A stretch of 38,881 nt of DNA from Oscillospiraceae bacterium (GCA_017415775.1 JAFQFC010000007.1:1-38881); one strand, 5' to 3'; counted from the first letter of the stretch, positions 1 through 7,112 are shown. Numbers and translations are program-made. The notes: a model not told the origin generated them from the sequence alone.

Positions 1-6
1 CCGTGC

Positions 7-70
7 GTAGAAAATGTTAGAAAAGCGTAGAAAAACCGTAGATATTAAGTTTAGAAAAAAGTAGATAAGC
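7..70. repeat. Phased GTAGAAAA-type short repeats (candidate integrase arm sites)
   Basis: Copies of (G/T)TAG followed by an A-rich tract begin at 7, 17, 27, 38, 51 and 61, so most are 10-11 bp apart, one helical turn. On the minus strand they read TTTTCTAC. Helically phased A-tracts usually bend DNA, and short direct repeats of this kind beside an attachment site are typical arm-type sites for tyrosine integrases. The next landmark to the right is a tRNA gene that breaks off in its anticodon arm, which is why I read this as the end of an integrated element lying to the left. No integrase is inside the window. A plain degenerate tandem repeat is the alternative. Confidence 0.5.
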
Positions 71-101
71 CGAAAAGTCCAGCAATATCAAGGGTTTTCG
101 G
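70..101. repeat. Inverted repeat CCGAAAA / TTTTCGG
   Basis: CCGAAAA at 70-76 is the exact reverse complement of TTTTCGG at 95-101, separated by 18 bases. It lies between the phased repeats and the broken tRNA-Ser. Neither side has a T-run that would make it a convincing terminator. It could be a recombinase or accessory-protein site of the presumed element end. Confidence 0.4.
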
Positions 102-126
102 AGGTGGGGCATCTACCGACCTACTC

Positions 127-168
127 GATTTCGAGTCAGCCCCGTTATGACCACTTCGATACCGCTGC
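127..168 (-). pseudogene. tRNA-Ser(CGA), 5' half only, disrupted in the anticodon arm
   Basis: Reading the minus strand from 168, the sequence has a 7-nt acceptor strand (GCAGCGG), TA at positions 8-9, a serine-type D arm (TCGAAGTGGTCATAACGG) and an anticodon loop CTCGAAA with CGA at 133-131. This matches clostridial tRNA-Ser as I know it. After about 127 it diverges: the expected 3' anticodon strand is replaced, there is no T-arm (no GTTCRA), and no CCGCTGC to close the acceptor stem. The new sequence instead makes ACTCGA/TCGAGT (123-136), burying the anticodon in a hairpin. A good promoter remains upstream (194-222). Interpretation: an element integrated at the anticodon loop. Loss should be tolerable because tRNA-Ser(UGA) can read UCG by wobble. 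Confidence 0.55.
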
Positions 169-193
169 ATATGCGCTTTTCGTCAGCCCAAGT

Positions 194-222
194 ATCATAT
201 CACACTTTTGGGCACGGCGCAA
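194..222 (-). promoter_or_regulatory. Promoter of the broken tRNA-Ser
   Basis: On the minus strand TTGCGC (222-217), a 17-bp spacer and TATGAT (199-194) with an extended TGA before the -10. Transcription would start about 20 nt before the mature tRNA 5' end, so the tRNA start is still equipped for expression. Confidence 0.55.
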
Positions 223-234
223 GGGAAAAAGCGA

Positions 235-663
235 TCACTTCTCCCCCGCCAGCTTCCGCAGCAGCGCCTCGTCGGCCTTATGGTACACCGTGCCGTCCCA
301 GCGGAGATTGGGTCCTTTGCCGCACAGGCGCATACAGGGCACGTACCGCACCGTAAAGCCGTGTTCCTTACCCAGCGCCTCGGCACAGGCCGCCAAAGCA
401 CGGCTGCGGCTGCAGTTCGGTCCGCCGCACAGCTCCAGCACATGGCCCTCCGCCAGATGGATGCCGGGGATGCGCCGGATAATGGCACGCAGGAAGGTCT
501 CCTTCACCCCCAGCAGCCGTGCCGCTTCCTGCAGCAGCGGCACGGGAACAGCGCCGCCGTTTTCCGTCTGCATTTCCCGCAGCAGGGCAATGAGGGTCTG
601 CTGATTGCCCGGTGCGCCCTGCCGCTTATAATACTCCACTGCCTCGTGCAGATTCCAGTCCAT
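235..663 (-). CDS. NuoE-like [2Fe-2S] (thioredoxin-fold) protein, stand-alone
   Basis: A 142-residue protein matching the 24-kDa subunit family of NADH dehydrogenase and electron-bifurcating hydrogenases (NuoE/HydC type). The N-terminal helical part (about 1-70) is followed by the thioredoxin-like ferredoxin fold with four cluster ligands in the family spacing: CGGPNC (C-x4-C, near residue 79) and CMRLC (C-x3-C, near residue 109). NuoE normally passes electrons between NADH:flavin subunits and the iron-sulfur chain. Here no NuoF, NuoG or hydrogenase gene lies beside it. The ATG at 663 sits behind AAAGGAGGG with good spacing. The gene has its own promoter and faces away from the YfcC gene. Partner unknown; family assignment is firm, pathway is not. 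Confidence 0.8.
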   Translation of the reverse strand: MDWNLHEAVEYYKRQGAPGNQQTLIALLREMQTENGGAVPVPLLQEAARLLGVKETFLRAIIRRIPGIHLAEGHVLELCGGPNCSRSRALAACAEALGKEHGFTVRYVPCMRLCGKGPNLRWDGTVYHKADEALLRKLAGEK

Positions 664-688
664 AGAACAGCCCTCCTTTTATTTATAT

Positions 689-717
689 AGTATACCACAA
701 ATCCCGTTTCAGAGCAA
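689..717 (-). promoter_or_regulatory. Promoter of the NuoE-like gene
   Basis: Minus strand: TTGCTC (717-712), 17-bp spacer, TATACT (694-689), preceded by an extended TGG. Confidence 0.55.
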
Positions 718-732
718 CCCGGCAGTAAAGCC

Positions 733-761
733 TTGCACTTTTCCGCTTCATGGGATATAAT
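733..761 (+). promoter_or_regulatory. Promoter of the YfcC-type transporter
   Basis: TTGCAC (733-738), 17-bp spacer, perfect TATAAT (756-761). It lies back to back with the promoter of the NuoE-like gene. Confidence 0.65.
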
Positions 762-803
762 GTGTATTTATATTGATAATTTAAGCAAAACGGAGATTTT
801 TCT

Positions 804-2207
804 ATGAATTCCTCATCCAAAAGCAACATGAATATCAGTACCCGGTCGTTCCTGACGGCCATTGCGGTCATTTTCGTGCTGATGGTCGCCGCCTACGTGC
901 TGACGCTGGTGATCCCCGGCGGCAGCTACGCCCGTGTGGACGACGGCAGCGGCCACATGATCGTGGACGTGGCCGGTGGATTTTCCTTCACCGAAGGCGG
1001 CCTGCCTTTCTGGAAGTGGCTGCTGTCCCCGGTGCTGGTGCTGACTGCCGCCGGCAGCGGCACGCTGATCGCCGTCATCGCCTTTTTGCTGGTCATCGGC
1101 GGCGTGTTCAGCGCCCTGGACCGCTGCGGCCTGATGCGCCACATGCTGGACAAGATGGTGCGCCGCTTCGGCGCCGTACGTTACCGGCTGATGGCTGTGG
1201 TGATCCTCTTCTTCATGGCCATGGGCAGCGCCATCGGCTCGTTTGAAGAATGCGTGCCGCTGGTGCCCATTGTGGTGGCGCTGGCGCTGCAGCTGGGCTG
1301 GGACGCACTGACCGGCGTGGCCATGAGCCTGCTGGCCGTGGGCTGCGGCTTTGCCGCCGGCGTGTGCAATCCCTTCACCGTGGGCGTGGCGCAGCAGCTG
1401 GCGGGCCTGCCCATGTTCTCCGGCGCATGGCTGCGCCTGGTCAGTTTCATCTTTATCTACGGTCTGCTGCTCCTCTTCGTCCGGGCCCACGCCAAAAAAG
1501 TGGAGCGGACGCTGGACAGCGCCGTGGCCCAAACGGAAGCCCAGACCGATCCTAAGGCCGACCGTGGTCTGGTGCTGTTCTGCGCCATTCTGGGCTTCGG
1601 CATCGCCGTGATCCTCTGCTCCGGCTTTATCCCCGCCCTGCAGGACTACACCATGATCATCGTGGCCGTCACCTTCCTGGCCGCCGGCATCGTGTCGTGC
1701 CTGGCCTGCGGCATGAGCGGCCGTGAGCTGGGCAAAACCTTCTTTGCCGGTGTGGGCGGCATCTGCCCCGCCGTCATCATGATCCTCATGGCCTCCTCCA
1801 TCAAGTACACGCTGGAGGAAGCCAAGGTACTGGACACCATCCTCCACGGCGCCGTGGGTATGGCCGAAACGCTGCCCAAGTGGGCCGTGATCCTCTTCAT
1901 CTATCTCATCGTGCTGGTGATGAACTTCTTCATCCCCTCCGGCTCCGCCAAGGCCTTCATGCTGATGCCCCTCATCGTACCCATGGCCCAGATCTTCGGC
2001 ATCAGCGCCCAGCTGTGCGTGGTGGCCTTCGCCTTCGGTGACGGCTTCTCCAACGTTCTCTATCCCACCAACCCGGCCCTCCTCATCAGTCTGGGTCTGG
2101 CGGATGTGAGCTACAGCGACTGGTTCCGCTGGAGCTGGAAATTCCACGCCTTGAACCTGCTGCTGACCTCGGCCCTGCTGCTCTTCGGCCTGAGCGTAGG
2201 CTATTGA
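804..2207 (+). CDS. YfcC family (DcuC/ArcD superfamily) membrane transporter
   Basis: A 467-residue polytopic membrane protein with about a dozen hydrophobic segments, beginning with a long first segment at residues 13-33 ending in a Pro-Gly-Gly turn, as in YfcC proteins. YfcC relatives belong to the ion-transporter superfamily of C4-dicarboxylate and basic amino-acid carriers; the substrate of most members is unknown. The internal repeat of Gly/Pro-rich half-helices (FIPSGSAKAF near residue 375; a Gly-rich stretch near 135-190) is typical. The ATG at 804 follows CGGAG at 8 nt. Single-gene unit with promoter at 733-761 and terminator at 2221. Given the neighbouring peptidases and amino-acid transporters, an amino acid or dipeptide substrate is plausible, but that is inference. 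Confidence 0.8.
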   Translation: MNSSSKSNMNISTRSFLTAIAVIFVLMVAAYVLTLVIPGGSYARVDDGSGHMIVDVAGGFSFTEGGLPFWKWLLSPVLVLTAAGSGTLIAVIAFLLVIGGVFSALDRCGLMRHMLDKMVRRFGAVRYRLMAVVILFFMAMGSAIGSFEECVPLVPIVVALALQLGWDALTGVAMSLLAVGCGFAAGVCNPFTVGVAQQLAGLPMFSGAWLRLVSFIFIYGLLLLFVRAHAKKVERTLDSAVAQTEAQTDPKADRGLVLFCAILGFGIAVILCSGFIPALQDYTMIIVAVTFLAAGIVSCLACGMSGRELGKTFFAGVGGICPAVIMILMASSIKYTLEEAKVLDTILHGAVGMAETLPKWAVILFIYLIVLVMNFFIPSGSAKAFMLMPLIVPMAQIFGISAQLCVVAFAFGDGFSNVLYPTNPALLISLGLADVSYSDWFRWSWKFHALNLLLTSALLLFGLSVGY

Positions 2208-2220
2208 TCCCATACGTCAA

Positions 2221-2254
2221 AAGGACTTCACCCCACGGGTGAAGTCCTTTTTTT
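2221..2254. terminator. Bidirectional terminator between yfcC-type gene and araC-type gene
   Basis: Perfect 13-bp stem, 2221-2233 with 2237-2249, loop CAC, then a T-run on the plus strand (2248-2254). The minus strand also has TTTT after the stem, so it can end both convergent genes. Confidence 0.85.
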
Positions 2255-2991
2255 CAGTCAAAGATACCGGTTTCCAGCGCCGTGCGGTACGTCCGGGGCG
2301 AGAGGCCCATAACGGCCTTGAATTTCTTGGAAAAGTACACGTAGTCGGTGTAGCCGCACTGCTCGGCGATCTGGGCCATGGTCAGTGCGCCGCCGTCAAA
2401 CTCCATCAAAAAGCAGGCATGGCGGATGCGCACATCGGTAAGGAACTCCACCGGTGTGCGGCCGGTGATGCGCCGGAAGTGGGCCCGGATATAGTCCTCG
2501 GCGTAGCCGCTCTGACGCAGCACCTCCCCGGCATTCAGGTCCGGGTCGGCAAACTGCCGGGCAAGGCGGTCCATCACCTCGCTGACAGCCCGGCCCATAC
2601 TGTCCTCCACCTCCATGTGCATCAGGAGAAACCGCACAAAGGCAGCGCACAGGGCGTGGACGTATTCACCGTTGCCAAACCGGTTTTCGTACAGCAGCCG
2701 GGCAAGACGACCGCCCTCGCTGCGTTCGTTGTCCGGCAGCAGCACCGGCTGCGTAAAGGAAAAGCTCTGGCGAAACTCACCCCGGATGTAAATGCGCTCG
2801 ATCTCCCCGTCGGAGAAGGAGCCGTGGCCCACCCCGGGCGGCACGATGACGATGGTGTTCTCCGCCACGGCGTACTGCCCCTCTCGGGTGCGCATGACGC
2901 CGCTGCCGCCGGTATAGCAGATGATCTCGTACTGGTCGTGGGTGTGCAGGGGCATGCTCTCTGCCCGGGTGATGTTGATGACGTAGTCCAC
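2254..2991 (-). CDS. AraC family transcriptional regulator
   Basis: A 245-residue regulator with an N-terminal cupin-like sensor domain (about 1-130; HTHDQYEI near residue 15) and a C-terminal double helix-turn-helix (about 145-245) ending in the AraC signature (QIAEQCGYTDYVYFSKKFK, then GLSPRTYR). A longer frame begins with a GTG at 3018, but that codon lies inside the -10 box of the promoter, whereas the GTG at 2991 sits 6 nt after AAAGGAGGT; I therefore start at 2991. It is divergent from the MATE exporter at 3135, and such pairs are often regulator and target. The effector is unknown; cupin sensors commonly bind sugars or small aromatics. Confidence 0.88.
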   Translation of the reverse strand: MDYVINITRAESMPLHTHDQYEIICYTGGSGVMRTREGQYAVAENTIVIVPPGVGHGSFSDGEIERIYIRGEFRQSFSFTQPVLLPDNERSEGGRLARLLYENRFGNGEYVHALCAAFVRFLLMHMEVEDSMGRAVSEVMDRLARQFADPDLNAGEVLRQSGYAEDYIRAHFRRITGRTPVEFLTDVRIRHACFLMEFDGGALTMAQIAEQCGYTDYVYFSKKFKAVMGLSPRTYRTALETGIFD

Positions 2992-3016
2992 ACCGCCACC
3001 TCCTTTGTCCCTTTTC

Positions 3017-3045
3017 ACTATAGCAGAAATCTATCTTTTAGACAA
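3017..3045 (-). promoter_or_regulatory. Promoter of the araC-type gene
   Basis: Minus strand: TTGTCT (3045-3040), 17-bp spacer, TATAGT (3022-3017). It lies in the gap to the divergent MATE gene, for which I find no equally good promoter. Confidence 0.6.
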
Positions 3046-3134
3046 GTTCCCTTTGCAAAAAGTCCTAATACAGCGCAAAGGCCGGTGCTATGATGGATCA
3101 TGGGCAGACCAGCCGCCCCAAAGGAGATGACGCC

Positions 3135-4466
3135 ATGATCTTTTCCCGCCGCAGCCTTGTGAATATCGTGGTCCCGCTGATGGTCAGTCAGGTGCTGTCG
3201 GTGGCCATCGGCATGGAGGACTCCATCATGGTCTCCGCCGCCGGTGAGGCCGCCATTTCCGGCGTGGGTCTGGTGGACTCCATCAACCAGCTGCTGGTGT
3301 ACCTCTTCACCTCCCTTTCCGCCGGCGGCAGCGTGGTCATCGCCCAGCTGCTGGGCAATGGCAGCCAAAAGCGTGCCAACGCCGCCGTGGGCCAGCTGCT
3401 GCTGACAGTGGTGAGCGTGGCGGTGCTGATGTCGCTGGCTGCCGTGGCGCTGCGGGCGCCGCTGCTGCGCTTCCTCTTCGGCAGCATTGAAGCCGACGTC
3501 ATGGCCAGCGCCAGCTCGTATTTCCTGTATACCGCTCTGGCCTATCCCTTTCTGGGCCTTTTCTCCAGCTGCGAAGCCTGCTTCTCCGCCATGGGCAATC
3601 CCCGTGTCTCCATGCTGGCCTCGGTGCTGATGAACGTGGTCAACATCGCCGCCAACGCCCTTTTCATCAATGGACTGCACATGGGCGTGGCCGGTGCGGC
3701 GCTGGGTACGCTGCTGGCCCGTGCCTGCAGCGGCTTCCTGCTGCTGTATCTGCTGCACGACCGGAAGAACACCCTCTACGTGGCGGAGCTGTGGAAGATC
3801 CGGCCCAACGGCAATCTGATCCGCAGCATCTGCCGCATCGGCATCCCCAACGGACTGGAAAACAGCATGTTCCAGCTGGGTCGGGTGCTGACCCAAAGCC
3901 TGATCGCCACCTTCGGCACAGCGCAGATCGCCGCCAACGCCGCCGCTTTGTCCATCACCGCCCTGCAGTACATCCCCGGCAGCGCCATCGGCACCGCCAT
4001 GATCATCATCGTGGGCCGCTGCGTCGGTGCCCAGGAAAAGGAACAGGCGAAGAAATACACCCTGCGCCTGCTGGCCATCGCCTACGGCGCCATCCTTGTT
4101 CTCAGCGCCGCCATCGTGCTGCTCCGCAGCCCCATCGTGGCCACCTACCATCTGACCGGCGATTCCTTTGATCTGGCCGTGCATCTGCTGCTGTACCACA
4201 CCGTCTGCGTGTGTACCATCTGGCCGCTGGCCTTCACCCTGCCCAACAGCTTCCGTGCCGCCAGCGACGTGAAGTTCACCATGACCCTCTCCATCTTCTC
4301 CATGTGGGCCTTCCGCATCGGCCTGAGCTACTTTTTCAGCGATCAGTTCCACTGGGGCATCATGTCTGTGTGGTACGCCATGGCGGTGGATTGGGGCTTC
4401 CGTGCCATCGTGTTCACCGTCCACTATTTCCGCGGCAAATGGCTGACCAAATACCACGGCATATAA
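3135..4466 (+). CDS. MATE family efflux transporter
   Basis: A 443-residue multidrug/metabolite exporter of the MatE type, with twelve hydrophobic segments arranged as two similar halves. It starts with the common N-terminal LVNIVVPLMVSQ pattern, and each half has the Gly/Ala-rich helices of the family (GLVDSINQ near residue 45; the second half begins near 240 with RIGIPNGLENSMFQLG). MATE proteins export drugs or metabolites in exchange for Na+ or H+. An in-frame ATG exists at 3090, but the ATG at 3135 follows AAAGGAG with an 8-nt spacer and gives the usual family length. Divergent from an AraC regulator that may control it. Confidence 0.88.
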   Translation: MIFSRRSLVNIVVPLMVSQVLSVAIGMEDSIMVSAAGEAAISGVGLVDSINQLLVYLFTSLSAGGSVVIAQLLGNGSQKRANAAVGQLLLTVVSVAVLMSLAAVALRAPLLRFLFGSIEADVMASASSYFLYTALAYPFLGLFSSCEACFSAMGNPRVSMLASVLMNVVNIAANALFINGLHMGVAGAALGTLLARACSGFLLLYLLHDRKNTLYVAELWKIRPNGNLIRSICRIGIPNGLENSMFQLGRVLTQSLIATFGTAQIAANAAALSITALQYIPGSAIGTAMIIIVGRCVGAQEKEQAKKYTLRLLAIAYGAILVLSAAIVLLRSPIVATYHLTGDSFDLAVHLLLYHTVCVCTIWPLAFTLPNSFRAASDVKFTMTLSIFSMWAFRIGLSYFFSDQFHWGIMSVWYAMAVDWGFRAIVFTVHYFRGKWLTKYHGI

Positions 4467-4471
4467 CTCTT

Positions 4472-4508
4472 TCATGCAGAAGGACTTTGTCCTTCTGCAT
4501 GATTTTTT
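4472..4508 (+). terminator. Rho-independent terminator of the MATE gene
   Basis: 14-bp perfect stem, 4472-4485 with 4489-4502, loop TTT, followed by TTTTTT (4503-4508). Confidence 0.88.
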
Positions 4509-4510
4509 AC

Positions 4511-4625
4511 AGCGCACAGCATGCACTCGCTTTGCTCGCACACTTGTGCGCTGAGAAGTGTTTTTTCTCCCGCACATGTCGGTAGAAAAAACGTTTTACA
4601 TTTTCTTTCGCCGCAAGCGGCGAAA
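4511..4625. repeat. Intergenic element built of three inverted repeats
   Basis: Between two terminators lies a compact stretch with AGCGCAC (4511-4517) / GTGCGCT (4546-4552), TTTTTTCT (4561-4568) / AGAAAAAA (4584-4591) and a perfect TTTCGCCGC / GCGGCGAAA hairpin (4606-4625). It carries no promoter-like pair that I can see and no ribosome site; a short open frame across it on the minus strand looks fortuitous. The build is like dispersed intergenic repeats (REP/MITE-like), and it may occur elsewhere in the genome. An RNA role is possible but not shown. Confidence 0.45.
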
Positions 4626-4643
4626 TTCTGCGAAGCTCTATAG

Positions 4644-4685
4644 AAAAAGGAGAAGGTACGCCATCCGGCATACCTTCTCCTTTTT
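4644..4685 (-). terminator. Terminator of the M20/epimerase operon
   Basis: 15-bp stem of AAAAAGGAGAAGGTA (4644-4658) with its complement (4671-4685), overlapping the epimerase stop codon. On the minus strand it ends in TTTTT. Confidence 0.8.
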
Positions 4686-5761
4686 TACATCTCAAAATCC
4701 TCAAAGCCGAATCCCGGCTTGTCGGAAAGGCGGATCACATCCCCCTCCACCGTCAGGCCGCCGGTGACACCCGCGCCGGTATCGGCAAAATTGAGGAAGC
4801 TGTCCAGATCCACCACACCCATCTGCGCAGCGCAGGCCGCCACCACCGCCGCACCGGCGGCGATGCCCAGCCGTGTTTCGGACATACAGCCCACGATGCA
4901 GGGCTTGCCGTACTTCCTGGCCACGGCGGCGATCTGCAGGGCAGGATAAATGCCGCCGCACTTCATCAGTTTAATGTTCACCACATGGCAAGCGTCCATC
5001 CGGCACACCAGCTCTGCGTCCCGGGGGGAATGGATGCTCTCGTCGGCCATCAGCAGCACGGGAGACAGGGGCTTGAGTTTCGCCATGCTCTCCACATCCC
5101 AGTCCGGCACCGGCTGCTCAGCCTCGGTGATGCCAAATTCCGGCAGGCGGCGCAGCATATCGGCGGCAGTGTCGAAGTCGTAGCCCTGGTTGAAGTCAAT
5201 GCGCAGCTCCGTCTCCTCACCCACAGCAGCACGGATGGCCGCCATGTTGGCAAGATCCTCCGCCACGCTGATGCCGCCCTTCATCTTCAGCACCCGGAAG
5301 CCCTGGGCCACCCGGGCGACGGCATCCTCGGCCATCTTCTCCGCCGTGTCGATGCCGATGGTCACATCGGTCTGGATGGTGTCCACCGCCGCACCCAGCA
5401 GCCGGTGGACCGGCAAGCCCGCTTTCTTGCCCATGATGTCGTAGCAGGCCATGTCAATGGCCGCCTTGGCAGCACTGTTTCGGGCGATCTGCCGGTCCAT
5501 GACAGCATGGATGGCAGCGGGATCCTCCGGATCGGTGCCGATGAGGGCGCCCTTCATATGCTCAATGGCAGCGACGACGCCGCCGATGGTCTCACCGGTC
5601 ACGAAGGGCATGGGAACCGCCTCGCCCATGCCGCTGATGCCTTCGTCTGTCAGCACCTTCACATACACGCCCCGGGCATACATGCTGGCAGAAAAAGCGA
5701 TCTTAAACACCTTGCGTCGGCGGAAAGTCATTTCTTTGACCAGAATCTCCGTAATTTTCAC
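4685..5761 (-). CDS. Dipeptide epimerase (enolase superfamily, L-Ala-D/L-Glu epimerase type)
   Basis: A 358-residue enolase-superfamily enzyme of the muconate-lactonizing subgroup. Visible active-site landmarks are the base motif KMKGG (Lys-x-Lys, near residue 160), metal ligands in RIDFNQG (Asp, near 189), EAEQP (Glu, near 214) and MADES (Asp, near 240), the second base in NIKLMKCGG (near 265), and DLDSF near the C-terminus, an Asp-x-Asp characteristic of dipeptide epimerases. The best-known activity is epimerisation of L-Ala-D-Glu from peptidoglycan, but homologues act on varied dipeptides, so specificity is open. Downstream member of a two-gene operon, 18 nt after the M20 amidohydrolase, which suggests epimerised dipeptides or acyl-amino acids are then hydrolysed. 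Terminator overlaps its stop. Confidence 0.82.
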   Translation of the reverse strand: MKITEILVKEMTFRRRKVFKIAFSASMYARGVYVKVLTDEGISGMGEAVPMPFVTGETIGGVVAAIEHMKGALIGTDPEDPAAIHAVMDRQIARNSAAKAAIDMACYDIMGKKAGLPVHRLLGAAVDTIQTDVTIGIDTAEKMAEDAVARVAQGFRVLKMKGGISVAEDLANMAAIRAAVGEETELRIDFNQGYDFDTAADMLRRLPEFGITEAEQPVPDWDVESMAKLKPLSPVLLMADESIHSPRDAELVCRMDACHVVNIKLMKCGGIYPALQIAAVARKYGKPCIVGCMSETRLGIAAGAAVVAACAAQMGVVDLDSFLNFADTGAGVTGGLTVEGDVIRLSDKPGFGFEDFEM

Positions 5762-5779
5762 GGCAAATCTCTCCTTATT

Positions 5780-6982
5780 TCACTCAGCCAAAAAATCCAC
5801 GGCGAACTGCACGGTGGCCGAGGCACCGTAGATCATGCACGCTTCATCCACATCGAACTTTCCGTTGTGGTGCAGTGCGCCGCTGCCCACCTCTGCATTC
5901 TGCATGCCTACAAAGGCAAACACGCCGGGCACTTCCGCCTGGTACCACGCAAAGGACTCGGAGGCCATCCAGGGTTCCTGATCCACCACCGCACCGGGGC
6001 AGACCTTCTCCACCGCCCGTTCCGCCAGCGCCGACAGGGTCGGGTCGTTGTTCACCGCCGGACGCAGCACCGGCTCGGTGAGGAACTCGGCACGGCAGTC
6101 GTTGGCAAGGCACACACCCTCCACGATCTTGTGGAGCTGTCCATTCATCTTCTCGTAGACTTCCTGCGTAAAGTACCGCAGGCCGCCTTGGATCTCACAG
6201 CTGTCAGGGATCACGTTCCACGCCTCGCCGCCCCGGACGGAAGCCACCGTCAGCACGCCGGCGTCAAAGGGGGACACCTGCAGCGGCACCACGCTCTGGA
6301 GCTTGCAGGCGATCTCAGCCGCTGCGATCACCGGGTTCACCGCCTGATCGGGCCGGGACCCGTGGCCGCCCTTGCCGTGGATGCGGATATGGAAGGGGCC
6401 ATGGCTGGACATGCGGGGGCCTGCCTGCACGGAAACCGTTCCGGTAGGCATGAAGGCCGTCACGTGGACGCCCCACAGGGCGTCGGCATGCAGCGTCCGC
6501 AGGGTCTCCCGCACCGGCTGGAAAAAGAGCGGGCTGCAAACCTCCTCGCCGGACTCAAAGAGGAACCAGATCTTGCCCTGCAGCTCCTCCTTCTTTTCCG
6601 CCAGCACACGGGCCGCACCCAGCAGCATGGCAACGTGGGCGTCGTGGCCGCAGGCGTGGCAGAAGCCGGGGCGTTGGGACACGCAGACCTTCTTCCCCGC
6701 CAGATTCTCCTCTTCCTCCGGCATGGGCAGGGCGTCCATGTCGGCCCGCAGTACCAGCGTCTTGCCCGGCTTGCCCGTATCCAGCAGGTAGAAGGCCGTG
6801 GGCGCCTCCCCAGCGGTCCACAGCGGCGTCATGCCCAGTGCCGCCATCTCCTTTTGAATATAGGCCGTTGTTTCCTTCTCTTCCCCTCCGATTTCAGGCC
6901 ATGCGTGGAAATGGCGGCGGTCAGCCACCATCTGCTCGTACTGCGCCTGCACCAGGCGTCGGATCGTCTCTTCGTGCAGCAT
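5780..6982 (-). CDS. M20 family amidohydrolase (hippurate/N-acyl-amino-acid hydrolase type)
   Basis: A 400-residue cytoplasmic zinc hydrolase of the M20D group, which cleaves acyl or aminoacyl groups from amino acids and dipeptides. Seen are LRADMDALP (near residue 82), the metal site CHACGHDAH (near 107), SGEEV with the catalytic Glu (near 144), WGVHV (near 171), the dimerisation lid (about 180-290) and ALHHNGKFDVDE with the last metal His near the end. A GTG at 7003 opens the frame, but it would sit almost at the transcription start; the ATG at 6982 follows AGAGGAG by 7 nt. First gene of an operon with the dipeptide epimerase. Substrate unknown; acyl-amino acid or dipeptide is most likely. 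Confidence 0.85.
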   Translation of the reverse strand: MLHEETIRRLVQAQYEQMVADRRHFHAWPEIGGEEKETTAYIQKEMAALGMTPLWTAGEAPTAFYLLDTGKPGKTLVLRADMDALPMPEEEENLAGKKVCVSQRPGFCHACGHDAHVAMLLGAARVLAEKKEELQGKIWFLFESGEEVCSPLFFQPVRETLRTLHADALWGVHVTAFMPTGTVSVQAGPRMSSHGPFHIRIHGKGGHGSRPDQAVNPVIAAAEIACKLQSVVPLQVSPFDAGVLTVASVRGGEAWNVIPDSCEIQGGLRYFTQEVYEKMNGQLHKIVEGVCLANDCRAEFLTEPVLRPAVNNDPTLSALAERAVEKVCPGAVVDQEPWMASESFAWYQAEVPGVFAFVGMQNAEVGSGALHHNGKFDVDEACMIYGASATVQFAVDFLAE

Positions 6983-7012
6983 GTCCATGCTCCTCTCCGT
7001 CACTTTTTTTCG

Positions 7013-7041
7013 ATTATAGTCCTCTTTTCTTTCCGGCGCAA
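7013..7041 (-). promoter_or_regulatory. Promoter of the M20/epimerase operon
   Basis: Minus strand: TTGCGC (7041-7036), 17-bp spacer, perfect TATAAT (7018-7013). Confidence 0.65.
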
Positions 7042-7087
7042 GACCCTTTTCCCTTGGTCAAACTGCCCATGTTGATGCCGAAAATAT

Positions 7088-7109
7088 TTTAGCAATTTAT
7101 CGAACTAAA
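7088..7109. promoter_or_regulatory. Possible operator, inverted repeat between divergent promoters
   Basis: TTTAG and CTAAA form an imperfect inverted repeat at about 7088-7109, immediately before the -35 of the ABC transporter promoter and between two divergent catabolic units; a palindromic AAAATATTTT lies at 7081-7090. A shared regulator site would fit, but the match is short. Confidence 0.25.
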
Positions 7110-7112
7110 TCG

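Noticed and set aside
7..70. CRISPR array
   Set aside because: Units are only about 10 bp and have no spacers.
813..2213. Long minus-strand open frame (466 codons) opposite the YfcC gene
   Set aside because: It is His/Gly/Gln-rich, as expected for the antisense of a GC-rich gene; the plus-strand frame is a recognisable transporter with promoter and ribosome site.
4507..4704. 65-codon minus-strand frame through the intergenic inverted-repeat element
   Set aside because: No ribosome site, the frame runs over terminator and hairpins, and composition is odd; treated as non-coding.
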